The translations under genes and the position numbers were made by a program. Source: Pandoraea sp. PE-S2T-3 (lineage in GTDB: Bacteria > Pseudomonadota > Gammaproteobacteria > Burkholderiales > Burkholderiaceae). From it: a DNA stretch of 64,000 nt. The stretch lies in the NCBI RefSeq assembly GCF_002179965.1, contig NZ_NGUQ01000007.1:310001-374000 (forward strand), written 5' to 3'. Of this stretch, positions 33,392 to 41,603 are shown piece by piece. The notes beneath the pieces are model-generated. The model was not told the origin of the DNA. It saw only the letters and a program-made list of their open reading frames with translations, and did not search any database. The first letter of the stretch is position 1, and each line of letters begins with the position of its first letter.

Positions 33392-33793
33392 TCAGAGCAA
33401 CGCATACGTCGTGGTCGCGTGCACCGCCATCTTTCCGGACGCGTCGAAAATCTCGATTTCGCCGAACACCAGATTCTTGCCCCGGCGCAGAATGCGCGCG
33501 ATCACGCGCAGATCGCCCTCAGTGACGGGGCGCATGAACTGCGTGTTCAGCGTGACCGTCGTCATCGGTTGAAAGCCGCCAAGCGCCGCCGACAACGCCA
33601 CGACCATCGCCGTATCGGCCACGGCCATGAAGACCTGACCGCAGATGACGCCGCCGCCATGTTTGAACGCCGCGTCGAACGGCAGACGCAATTCGCTTTG
33701 CTCGGCGCCCGTCGCTACGACCTGCAAATTCAGTTGCCGCACCCAGGGCGAGACGAGTTCTTCGAGCATCTTCTGCGCTTGCACCAGCTCCAT
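33392..33793 (-). CDS. PaaI-like hotdog thioesterase
   Basis: A 133-residue single hotdog-domain protein. The HGGGVICGQVFMAVADTAM segment is the PaaI-type active-site helix, and VTLNTQFMRPVTEGDL is the central strand pair. Such enzymes hydrolyse acyl- or aryl-CoA thioesters. The start at 33793 has AAGGA eight bases upstream; the ATG at 33802 is too close to it. It lies upstream of the patatin gene in the same direction, about 55 bp apart, so the two may be co-transcribed lipid-related hydrolases. Confidence 0.88.
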   Translation of the reverse strand: MELVQAQKMLEELVSPWVRQLNLQVVATGAEQSELRLPFDAAFKHGGGVICGQVFMAVADTAMVVALSAALGGFQPMTTVTLNTQFMRPVTEGDLRVIARILRRGKNLVFGEIEIFDASGKMAVHATTTYALL

Positions 33794-33870
33794 CCTGATC
33801 ATCCTTGTCGTTTGTGATTGTTGAGTTCGTGACGACGATGATAGCCCCATCCGGATAGACCCCGTGCCCC

Positions 33871-33903
33871 AAAACAAAAGCGCCACCCGGTGAGGGGTGG
33901 CGC
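33871..33903 (-). terminator. Intrinsic terminator after the repeat protein gene
   Basis: A 9-bp stem GCGCCACCC / GGGTGGCGC with a 6-nt loop, followed on the minus strand by TTTTGTTTTGGGG. It lies about 105 bp past the stop of the 34009-34596 gene. Confidence 0.8.
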
Positions 33904-34008
33904 AAGCGCCTTTTGATGGCGCTTCTCTCAATACCGCTTCAGTACTGCGCGTGCGTGTGGTTTTGGCGGACCCGTGAAACTTGGGCTGCTTGGCCGGGAC
34001 GCAGTCCG

Positions 34009-34596
34009 TTATCCGTTCGTCTTGTCCTGACGGATGCGGTTGCTCTGATGATTTTCCTTGTGTTGAATGCCGGCTTGCTCGCCCGCGCTCACATGGCCGT
34101 TCTTGCCCGCATGCGCTTCAGCGGTATCGACATGCGCCTGACCGTGCTCAAGATTGCCGACCTGATGGTTGTTGAGCGTGCCTGCGGCCTGCCCCTGAGC
34201 GATGCGCTTCTGCTGATTCACATTGCGTTGCACGTCGGCCTGCATCCGCTCGGACGACTTGGAATTCGGGTTGGCCACGACGCCGTTGCTCTTCGCCTGC
34301 GCAATCTTGGCGCTTTCATGATTCTGCGCCGCAGCGATGCGGGCCTTCTGTGCGGCCGTGTCACCGGTGTGATCGGCGTGCGCTTGCATGCGATCGATCT
34401 TGGCTTCGCCCTTCTCGAGGCTCGATGCTTCCTTGGTGCTCAACTGGCCGCTCTTCAGGCCGTTCTCGATGCGTTGCTGCTGGTTGATGTCGCGCGAGGT
34501 TTCGGTCGCGGTGCTCTGGGCGAAGGCTTGCCCGGCGAACACACCACCGAGGGCAACGGTCACGGCGCTCAGGATAAGAGTTTTACGAACGTTCAT
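34009..34596 (-). CDS. Exported protein with an internal duplication
   Basis: A 195-residue protein with a signal peptide (residues 1-27, AFAQ). The mature part is two copies of a ~68-residue unit (about 37-104 and 126-195) joined by a linker. Matching landmarks are INQQQRI / VNQQKRI, SGQLSTKEASSLEKGEAKID / AGTLNNHQVGNLEHGQAHVD and HADHTGDTAAQKARI / HAGKNGHVSAGEQAGI. The last pair resembles a degenerate EF-hand loop. Very hydrophilic, rich in Q, H, N, A and no cysteine. I recall similar uncharacterised proteins in Burkholderia but no function. AAGGA precedes the start. Confidence 0.85.
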   Translation of the reverse strand: MNVRKTLILSAVTVALGGVFAGQAFAQSTATETSRDINQQQRIENGLKSGQLSTKEASSLEKGEAKIDRMQAHADHTGDTAAQKARIAAAQNHESAKIAQAKSNGVVANPNSKSSERMQADVQRNVNQQKRIAQGQAAGTLNNHQVGNLEHGQAHVDTAEAHAGKNGHVSAGEQAGIQHKENHQSNRIRQDKTNG

Positions 34597-34970
34597 GATG
34601 GATTCCTTATTTGCTTGCGCGGTGGGCCGCTGGCGCACCGCGTCGGCCTGATGCCGGTCGGGGCCCGGTACCGTCGGCGGGATTGCCGATCGTTTGCCGT
34701 GTCCTTAAGGCGAATAACGCGGCCCGGCGACCGCCCGCCGACAGCCACCGTGTAACGGCGTCGCCGCAAAAGTAACAGGCTGTAATCCGCAGGCCGGAGG
34801 GAATTCTTGCCAAGTGCCTGAAAAGGTTGGGAGTCCCGCAGACAGCGCGGTAACGATTTGATACAGTGGTGCCGATTTGCAAGGCGCGCCAGCCTGTCCG
34901 GCGCGTCGACCGAACCCCGAACCCATCAGCCCCCGTTGCGCATATCCGCAAGAAAGGAAGGAGCCTTACC
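34597..34970. other. Divergent gap upstream of a DoxX gene
   Basis: A 374-bp stretch between the divergent repeat-protein gene and the DoxX gene. No protein-like frame and no clear symmetry. It ends with AAGGAG, the ribosome site of the DoxX gene. Confidence 0.4.
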
Positions 34971-35378
34971 ATGCAGAGCACCAAAGACGATCTTGGCAAA
35001 CTGATCCTGCGTCTTACCCTCGGTATCCTGCTGCTGTTTCACGGCGTGAGCAAAGTGATCAACGGCGTCGGATTCATCGAAGGCATGATCACATCGCATG
35101 GCTTGCCGAGTTTTCTCGCCTACGGTGCCTATCTGGGCGAAGTTCTCGCACCGGTATTGTTGATTCTCGGCGTGCTGACCCGTCTGGGCGGCGTGCTGGT
35201 GGTGGGCAACATGCTCGTCGCTTTCTCGCTGGTGCACCTGAGCCAACTCGGCGAACTGTCGAAGACCGGCGGCTGGGCACTCGAACTGCAAGGCTTCTAT
35301 CTGTTCATGGGCCTGTGCGTGATTCTCTTCGGTGCCGGCCGCTACAGCGTGTCGGGTGGCCGCGGCGCGTGGGATTGA
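34971..35378 (+). CDS. DoxX-family membrane protein
   Basis: A 135-residue protein with four transmembrane segments. The N-terminal LILRLTLGILLLFHGVSKVINGV is the family signature. DoxX-type proteins are linked to thiosulfate:quinone oxidoreductase or oxidative-stress membrane complexes, but most are unassigned. AAGGAG nine bases before the ATG supports the start; the longer frame upstream lacks membrane character. A long hairpin follows. Confidence 0.9.
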   Translation: MQSTKDDLGKLILRLTLGILLLFHGVSKVINGVGFIEGMITSHGLPSFLAYGAYLGEVLAPVLLILGVLTRLGGVLVVGNMLVAFSLVHLSQLGELSKTGGWALELQGFYLFMGLCVILFGAGRYSVSGGRGAWD

Positions 35379-35446
35379 GCACCACCTGAGCCAGTCTGAA
35401 AGTGGGGAACTGAAAGCGTCACACGCTGTCACGCGAACTTCACAAC

Positions 35447-35484
35447 GGCCCGCCTCTGTCGAACACCAACGACACAGGCGGGCC
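35447..35484 (+). terminator. Long hairpin after the DoxX gene
   Basis: A 15-bp stem GGCCCGCCTCTGTCG / CGACACAGGCGGGCC with one mismatch and an 8-nt loop. The following U-tract is weak (GAGTCGTTTC), so termination is probable but not certain. Confidence 0.6.
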
Positions 35485-35621
35485 GAGTCGTTTCGGAATA
35501 TTGCGAAAGCGGGCGCTGGTAACGTCGAGTAATACGGCCGTTGCACTTTGCAACTTGTTCAGCGGGGCGATGACTTACTCTGAAAATGCCAATTCCGGCA
35601 GTATCAACAGGAGTCAACACC

Positions 35622-36185
35622 ATGCGCAAACTGAAGATCGCCGCTGCGTCGGCCGTCCTCGTCGCCACTTCGATGTTTGGCCTTGCCCATGCCGCCGACG
35701 CCACCGCGCCGGCCACGGGTCCGCAAGCCGCGATGCACCATATGCGCGGCGGTCACGGTCCGTGGGGGCTGGGCGACATCAAGAAGTTGCACGACCAACT
35801 GAAGCTCAACCCGCAACAGGAACAAGCCTGGCAGCAAGCGGTGGCCACGTCGAAGCAGAACCATGACGCGATGCGCCAGAACGGCCAGCAATTGCGTCAG
35901 TCGATGATGCAGGCGAAGGATCAGAAGATTCTCGATCTGGCCGGCATGCGCGCCGCCCGCGAGAAAGTATTCGATCAGAACCGTCAACTTCGCAGCCAGA
36001 CCGAGGATGCCTGGCTGAATGTGTACAACGGTCTGGACGACGGTCAGAAGACCCTCGTGAGCAGCGCCATCAAGGCACGCTGGGCCAAGATGAAAGACTG
36101 GCACGACAAGGCCATGCAGCGCCGCCAGCAGATGCACAAGGGCGCCCCGGGTGCCCCGGCAGCGACGCCGCCGGCTGCTCAGTAA
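35622..36185 (+). CDS. Spy/CpxP-like periplasmic chaperone
   Basis: A 187-residue exported protein (signal peptide 1-24, cleavage after AHA). The mature part is predicted all-helical and carries LKLNPQQEQAWQQ, a variant of the LTxxQ motif that defines Spy/CpxP proteins, with a second looser copy in GLDDGQKTLVSS. Spy is an ATP-independent chaperone induced by envelope stress; CpxP damps the Cpx kinase. H/M-rich stretch HHMRGGHGPWG after the signal may bind metal. C-terminus is low-complexity P/A. AGGAG precedes the start. A strong terminator follows. Confidence 0.88.
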   Translation: MRKLKIAAASAVLVATSMFGLAHAADATAPATGPQAAMHHMRGGHGPWGLGDIKKLHDQLKLNPQQEQAWQQAVATSKQNHDAMRQNGQQLRQSMMQAKDQKILDLAGMRAAREKVFDQNRQLRSQTEDAWLNVYNGLDDGQKTLVSSAIKARWAKMKDWHDKAMQRRQQMHKGAPGAPAATPPAAQ

Positions 36186-36259
36186 GCCCAGTAATAAGCC
36201 GAGTCATAACAAGCGCGAGGCCAGCGCAGCCGGACGCGACAGTCCGGCGCTTCGTGACA

Positions 36260-36290
36260 CGCCCGGTCCATTGGGACCGGGCGTTTTTTT
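36260..36290 (+). terminator. Intrinsic terminator after the Spy-like gene
   Basis: A perfect 10-bp stem CGCCCGGTCC / GGACCGGGCG, tetraloop ATTG, then TTTTTTT. Confidence 0.95.
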
Positions 36291-36336
36291 ATGGTTCAGC
36301 GAACTGGCGCACTGGAGAACCCGTGGGCCGCGTGGC

Positions 36337-37023
36337 TCAGGTTTCGCTCCAGATCCGCAGCAGGTTGTGATAACAACCGATCAGCGTGCGGCGTGCGGTC
36401 TCATCCGCGTCTGAGGAATTGAGCCGCTGGATCGCGTTGTCCATATCGAAGAGCAGCGTGCGCTGCGTGTCGTCCTTCACCAGACTTTGCACCCAGAAGA
36501 AGCAGCCCACGCGCGAGCCGCGTGTGATCGCGTTCACGCGGTGCAGGCTGGTCGCCGGATAAAGCACCATATCGCCCGCCGGCAGCTTCACCTGATGCGC
36601 GCCGTACTGGTCTTCGATCACCAGCTCGCCACCCTCGTATTCGTCGGGGTTCGCGAGAAACAGCGTGGCCGACACATCGGTGCGAATGCGCATGCCGCTG
36701 CCCGGTTGCAGTCGAATCGCGCCGTCGACATGGTTGCCGAAGTGCATGCCTTCGCCGTAGCGGTTGAACATCGGCGCATAGACCTTGTTCGGCAGCGCGG
36801 CACTGATGAAAAGCGGATGGCGTTCGAGCGCCCCGAGAATCACGTCGCCCAACTCCCGCGCGATGGCCGAGCGTTCGTCGATCTGCTGATTCTGTTTGAC
36901 GGGCGCGCCCTGATAGCCGGCCGTGGCCAGCCCGTCGACCCAGGCGTCTCCGGCGTTATCCAGTTTGGCGCGCACCCAGCGCACCTGATCGGGGCTGAGG
37001 ACATTTGGCACATGCAGCAACAT
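36337..37023 (-). CDS. PiuC/YbiX-type Fe(II)-dependent dioxygenase
   Basis: A 228-residue 2-oxoglutarate/Fe(II) dioxygenase. The facial triad is H98 and D100 in HFGNHVDGAI and H161 in TSLHRVN; R171 is positioned to bind 2-oxoglutarate. The family (PiuC in Pseudomonas, YbiX in E. coli) sits next to catecholate siderophore receptors, here also, 165 bp downstream of the Fiu-like gene. It presumably modifies or releases iron from the imported siderophore, though the exact reaction is unproven. Start at 37023 has GAGGG at good spacing. Confidence 0.93.
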   Translation of the reverse strand: MLLHVPNVLSPDQVRWVRAKLDNAGDAWVDGLATAGYQGAPVKQNQQIDERSAIARELGDVILGALERHPLFISAALPNKVYAPMFNRYGEGMHFGNHVDGAIRLQPGSGMRIRTDVSATLFLANPDEYEGGELVIEDQYGAHQVKLPAGDMVLYPATSLHRVNAITRGSRVGCFFWVQSLVKDDTQRTLLFDMDNAIQRLNSSDADETARRTLIGCYHNLLRIWSET

Positions 37024-37188
37024 CGGCGGGCTTCCCTCGTGAAATAGCAAGGCGCGAGCGCGGCGACACCGCCGGCTCGCGCCTCGTATTGTCCGTCATT
37101 TTGGCCGGACCCGGCCAGCGCGGTGGCCGCCCGCTTGCGATGGATCAAGCCGTGACGGCGACCGGATCCGCGGGCGACGCCAGCCGCG

Positions 37189-39450
37189 TCAGAACCGGTA
37201 CGTGCCCGTGAGCATCGCCGTGCGTCCGACGCCCGGCACCGCACGCCCGCCATCCGACGGAATCAACGCATCGAAGTAGTTCTTGTTGAACACGTTCAGC
37301 ACGTTGAGGCGGATGTCGTACTTCGGCTGATGGTAGGCCACGGTCGCGTCCCAGCGCGTGTAGCCGCCCACCCGAATCAGGTTCGTGTTCGCCGCATAGC
37401 GCATCGACATGTAGTTCATGCCGCCACCCACTTCCCAATGCCCCAGCGTGTACGTCGACCACAACGTGACCGAGTGACGCGGCGTGTTGGCGAGCACGTT
37501 GCCCTGCGTGCCGTCATTCGCTTGCAGCACCTGCGAGTTCAGGAACATGTAGCCGCCCATCACCTGCCAGTTCGTGGTGATGTGGCCCGTCACGCCGACC
37601 TCGGCGCCGCGAATGCGCACCTTGCCCGCGTCGGAGTACTCGCCGGTCGTGCCGGTCTGCGTACGCGAGTTGTTCTGCGTGACCTGAAACAGCGCGGTGT
37701 TGATCGAGAGGTTGTCGTCGAACAGGTTCCACTTGCTGCCCACTTCGAACGACTGGTTCGTCTCGGGCGGCAGCGCCTGCGTGTTGTTCGTGACAGTGAG
37801 CTGTTCGAGCGACGGGTTGAACGACGTGCCGTACGAGAAGTAATACGACTGCGATCCGCTCGGCTGATAGATCAGGCCCGTGCGCACGCTCGTGTAGTTG
37901 ACAGTCTGCGTGGCGTAACCCGGCGCGTTAAGCGTGTTCGAGAGTTGCGCCTTGTAGCGATCCCAGCGCAAGCCGCCGACGAGCTTCCACTGCTTGGTCA
38001 GCTCGATCGTGTCGTTCGCATAGAACGCCACCGACTCCGCGCTGCCCTGCGCGAGGTTGCCGGTGGTCTGCGTCACGTTCGGCAGGTTGGAGTAGTACGC
38101 CTGACTGTTCGCCGGAATCCAGCCCAGAAAGCCCGACGCCTGCCCAGCGCCCGTGCGCAGGTAGGTCTGATTCTCGTAGGTATCGCGCCCGACTTCTGCC
38201 CCGGCGATCAGCGTGTGCTTGAACGGCCCCGTGTCGAACTTCTTCACGACATCGGTCTGGTTATAGAGCGACGTGTCGGTAATCTTGCGGTCGTGACTCT
38301 GCAACTGCACCCAGAGCTGATCGAGCGAGTACGACGGAATGCCCGCCGTCTGCCCTGTCGGCAGCGTGGTAAAGCCCCCCGAGCCATTGGGCACACCCAC
38401 CGCGTGCGACGCAGTCTCCACGGCGTCGATCACATAGCGGCTGTACTGCGTCTGATTGGTGATCTTCAGGCTGTCGTCGACCTTGTGCTCGATCTTGGCC
38501 GAGAAGCTCATCACGTCCTGCACCGTGCGATCGGTCGTCAGGCCGTAGAACTGATTCTTCGAGATCGGCAGCGGGTGACCGTTGTAGCCCACGGTGCCGT
38601 AGTCGGGCATGTCGTGGTTATGCTCGATGAGCGCCGACAGGGTGATCTGCGTCGGCGTGCCGATACCGAGCTTGAGCGTGGGGGCAATGCCGAAGTCCTG
38701 ATTGCTCATGACGTCGCGCGTGGTGTGGATGTCCTGCGCAAAGCCGTTGATACGGAACGCCGCCGTGTCCGAGAGCGGATGGTTGAAGTCGAACGACGTG
38801 CGGTAGCGGTCGTTAGTGCCGATGGTGCCCGAGACTTCGTTGAGCGGCTTGAGGTTGGCCTGCTTGCTCACCTGATTGATGACGCCACCGGTCGAGCCCC
38901 GGCCGAACAACATCGACGACGGGCCTTCGAGCACTTCAATGGAATCCAGATAGAACGTGTCGCGATAGTACTGACCGCGATCGCGGAAACCGTCGAGATA
39001 GATGTCGGTGCGCGCCGTGAAACCGCGCAGGTTGATGTTGTTGCCGATCTGGCCGCCTTCAGCGCCGCCGATGGTGATGGCCGGTGAATTGCGCAACGCG
39101 TCGGCAAACGAGGTTGCGCCCTGTGCCTGCATCACGGCCTTGTCGATGACCGTCACCGATTGCGGAATGTCGCGAATGGCCGTCGGCACCTTGCCGCCGA
39201 CGGTCGAGACGTCGCGTTGATATTCGTCACGAATCGACGTGCCGGACACCTCAGTCTGCGGCAGCGCCGCAGCAGGGGCATTGGCGGCGGGCGCAGCCGG
39301 TGAAGCGGAAGCATCCCCGGCGGTAGCCGGCGCGCTTGAAGACGCACTGGAAGCGGCACTTTGGGCCATCGCTGGCGTAGCGAAGGTGGTGGCGAGTGGC
39401 GTTGCGAAGAGGGCCATCATCGCGAGGGCCAGCGGCTTGCGTTGCATCAT
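37189..39450 (-). CDS. TonB-dependent catecholate siderophore receptor (Fiu-like)
   Basis: A 753-residue outer-membrane receptor. Signal peptide 1-29 (AMAQ), then a low-complexity A/S/P stretch, TonB-box-like TEVSGT, the plug (VPTAIRDIPQSVTVIDKAVM, RGFTARTDIYLDGFRDRGQYYRDTFYLDSIEVLEGPSSMLFGRGS split over two strands) and a 22-strand barrel ending in YRF. The plug pattern matches Fiu, which imports monomeric catechol-iron. Behind a Fur-like box and followed by the PiuC-type gene. Start at 39450 or the adjacent ATG at 39447; no strong ribosome site. Confidence 0.93.
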   Translation of the reverse strand: MMQRKPLALAMMALFATPLATTFATPAMAQSAASSASSSAPATAGDASASPAAPAANAPAAALPQTEVSGTSIRDEYQRDVSTVGGKVPTAIRDIPQSVTVIDKAVMQAQGATSFADALRNSPAITIGGAEGGQIGNNINLRGFTARTDIYLDGFRDRGQYYRDTFYLDSIEVLEGPSSMLFGRGSTGGVINQVSKQANLKPLNEVSGTIGTNDRYRTSFDFNHPLSDTAAFRINGFAQDIHTTRDVMSNQDFGIAPTLKLGIGTPTQITLSALIEHNHDMPDYGTVGYNGHPLPISKNQFYGLTTDRTVQDVMSFSAKIEHKVDDSLKITNQTQYSRYVIDAVETASHAVGVPNGSGGFTTLPTGQTAGIPSYSLDQLWVQLQSHDRKITDTSLYNQTDVVKKFDTGPFKHTLIAGAEVGRDTYENQTYLRTGAGQASGFLGWIPANSQAYYSNLPNVTQTTGNLAQGSAESVAFYANDTIELTKQWKLVGGLRWDRYKAQLSNTLNAPGYATQTVNYTSVRTGLIYQPSGSQSYYFSYGTSFNPSLEQLTVTNNTQALPPETNQSFEVGSKWNLFDDNLSINTALFQVTQNNSRTQTGTTGEYSDAGKVRIRGAEVGVTGHITTNWQVMGGYMFLNSQVLQANDGTQGNVLANTPRHSVTLWSTYTLGHWEVGGGMNYMSMRYAANTNLIRVGGYTRWDATVAYHQPKYDIRLNVLNVFNKNYFDALIPSDGGRAVPGVGRTAMLTGTYRF

Positions 39451-39622
39451 GATCGGTGTCGGTGTGCGTCGTCGTTGATTGCGCGCCAGTCCATGAGCCC
39501 GTGCATTCCTCCGTGCTCGTGGCCAGCGTCGAAATTTGCGCCGGAGAACGACTGCTGCACCCGATCTACGCGATCTCTGAAGCGCCGCCTGTCTCTCCCC
39601 GACTTGCGGCGCGAATATAAAT

Positions 39623-39641
39623 AGGAATGATTTTCATTTCA
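39623..39641. promoter_or_regulatory. Fur-like box upstream of the Fiu-like receptor
   Basis: The 19-mer contains AATGAT-TTT-CATT, which has the exact spacing of the central part of the Fur consensus (AATGAT-AAT-CATT). The flanks match poorly. It lies about 170 bp upstream of the receptor start, in an AT-rich patch, consistent with iron repression. Confidence 0.6.
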
Positions 39642-39685
39642 AGCATCCGAAAGGATGGTAACTCTATGAAATTACGGGATTTTTT

Positions 39686-39705
39686 GTAATACGTCGTAAT
39701 ACGTT
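39686..39705. repeat. Tandem GTAATACGT(C/T) repeat
   Basis: Two directly adjacent 10-bp copies, GTAATACGTC and GTAATACGTT, in phase with one helical turn. This is the layout expected for a direct-repeat binding site of an AraC-like or response-regulator protein. No such regulator gene is adjacent. Confidence 0.45.
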
Positions 39706-40154
39706 TGCACCAATATCGTGCGTGCATTCGGTAAGACGATGAAAGCATGGCAAATGCTTTCTCGACACGCTGTCGGTAATGCCGCGCGTCCGAAGCGTGA
39801 TGCAGGGGTTTTCCCTAGGGCCATAGACGCAACGGCTGCTGAATTCTTGAGCAAACCTGACAGTTTCGGGAGGGTTCCAAGGTGGGCTTTCGGTTTCACC
39901 TGTCGATATCGCCGCCGTTAGCACGAAATAACGGGGTGTTGACGGCAAGACAGTCCCGCCGCCCGATCCGGCGGAATCCGGCGGAATCCGGCGAATATCG
40001 ATATGCACATCGCCTCGCTAAGCAAAGTCGAATAACTTGTTGGCACGCTGCCGGTGCGACGCGTTACAAGTCGGGCAAGCGCAGCGCGCCGCCCGTGCCA
40101 CGGTCCGGACCCGCTGCATTTCCCGCAGACCGCTTCGTTCCGACCGATTTTTCC

Positions 40155-41192
40155 ATGCCCCATTCACCCGACCTCGCCCGCCGACGCCACTTTCTCCAAC
40201 GCACCGGAGGCACGCTGCTGGCCGGTGGCGCACTCTCCGCGATGGGCACGCTGGGTGCCGTCGCCGGCGCGCTGGGTTCGCTGACGCAAAGCGGCAACGC
40301 CCGCGCTGCCAACGCACCGCTTACGCTGCGCATCGGCTATCAGAAGTCGTCCACCCTCATCGTGCTTGCCAAAACCCGAGGCACGCTGGCGAAGGCGCTG
40401 GCGCCGCACAACGTCACCCTCACATGGCACGAGTTCACCAGCGGCCTGCCGTTGCTTGAAGCGCTCAACGTCGGCAGCATCGATTTTTCGGCCGACGTAG
40501 CCGACACCGTGCCTGTCTTTGCGCAGGCCGCCGGAGCACGCATTGCCTATGTGGCACGAGAGACGCCCTCGCCCGACGCCGAAGCCATTCTGGTGCCGCA
40601 AAACTCGCCGATTCGCTCGCTGGCCGATCTCAAAGGCAAACGGGTCGCGGTCACGAAGGGTGCAGGCGTGCATTACCTGTTGATCGCCGCGCTGCAAAGC
40701 GTCGGACTCCGATTCACTGACGTGCAGCCCGCCTATCTCACCCCAGCCGACGCGCGCGCCGCCTTCGCGAGCGGCAATGTCGACGCGTGGGTCACGTGGG
40801 ACCCGTTCTTCGCCAGCGTCGAACAACAGGACAAGGTGCGCGTGCTGAGCACCGCACGCGGGCTCGCCGGCTATCAGCGCTACTACCTCGCCACCCCCGC
40901 ATTTGCGCGCGATCACGACGCCGTGCTGCGTGCGGTCTATCAGACCTTGCGCGAAACCGGTCAGTGGGTGCGCACCAACCCTCGCGAAGCGGCAGCGCAA
41001 CTGGCGCCGGTGTGGGGGCTGGATGCTGCCATTGTCGAAGCGGCAAACCGCCGGCGCAGCTATGACGTGCAGCCGGTCGTGCGCGACGCGATTGCCGAGC
41101 AGCAACGCATTGCCGACGTCTTCACGCAAGCCGGGCTGCTGCCCAAGCGTATCGACGCCGCCGACGCCACTATCTGGCAAGCGCCCGCCTGA
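40155..41192 (+). CDS. SsuA-like ABC substrate-binding protein (Tat export)
   Basis: A 345-residue periplasmic binding protein. The N-terminus RRRHFLQRTGG followed by a hydrophobic stretch is a twin-arginine signal. The mature protein has the SsuA/TauA type-2 fold: LRIGYQKSSTLIVLAKTRGTL, TWHEFTSGLPLLEALNVGSIDF, and LKGKRVAVTKGAGVHYLL. Members bind aliphatic sulfonates, taurine or nitrate. No permease or ATPase gene is adjacent, so this is an orphan component that must use a transporter encoded elsewhere. The frame extends upstream to 39882, but the export signal fixes the start at 40155. Confidence 0.9.
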   Translation: MPHSPDLARRRHFLQRTGGTLLAGGALSAMGTLGAVAGALGSLTQSGNARAANAPLTLRIGYQKSSTLIVLAKTRGTLAKALAPHNVTLTWHEFTSGLPLLEALNVGSIDFSADVADTVPVFAQAAGARIAYVARETPSPDAEAILVPQNSPIRSLADLKGKRVAVTKGAGVHYLLIAALQSVGLRFTDVQPAYLTPADARAAFASGNVDAWVTWDPFFASVEQQDKVRVLSTARGLAGYQRYYLATPAFARDHDAVLRAVYQTLRETGQWVRTNPREAAAQLAPVWGLDAAIVEAANRRRSYDVQPVVRDAIAEQQRIADVFTQAGLLPKRIDAADATIWQAPA

Positions 41193-41603
41193 TATTGACG
41201 CGTCACGAAATGGCGACGCGCCCGACGTCATCAGTCCTCACCGGGCGCCCCCGTTGTGCCAGGCGCACCGGGGGCCGCCAACTGTTGCAAAAACCACGCG
41301 CATGGCAGGCCGGGTCCGACAATAACGCACGGATTTTTCGGGTATTACCGACGAGATTCATACACCTGTTTATACTTGGGCCTGCAATACGAGAACAAAG
41401 ACGGCCGGAGCCCCCCCGGAACGGCCCTTGGCGTTGTGCCAGACTCGCCATTCGCCCAGCCCGCTCACGCCGGCCCCGGGGTACCCGGGAACGCCACGTG
41501 ACGTGACTGTGCGAAGGCCAGGCACGACGACATCATGAAATTCGCGACGTCGGTACTCGCCCCCGGGCGAGCGCCGGCGTTGCCTATTTGCCGTCCAGGG
41601 ACA
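41193..41603. other. Gap upstream of the large BTAD regulator
   Basis: A 411-bp stretch. A TATACT element at 41371-41376 could be a -10 box, but no -35 lies at the right distance. No coding frame is supported. The regulator could start as early as 41535. Confidence 0.35.

Larger units (their letters stand above)
39451..40154. other. Gap between the Fiu-like receptor and the SsuA-like gene
   Basis: A 704-bp divergent gap. It holds the Fur-like box (39623-39641), a tandem repeat GTAATACGTC/GTAATACGTT (39686-39705) and a triple GGCGGAATCC-type repeat at about 39971-39994. No convincing gene is seen: the open frames are short or basic and shift between frames. Composition is AT-richer around 39610-39730. 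Confidence 0.5.

Noticed and set aside
39718-39921. 67-codon frame in the gap after the Fiu-like receptor
   Set aside because: Starts with a moderately protein-like stretch but has no ribosome site and changes frame preference along its length; not supported as a gene.
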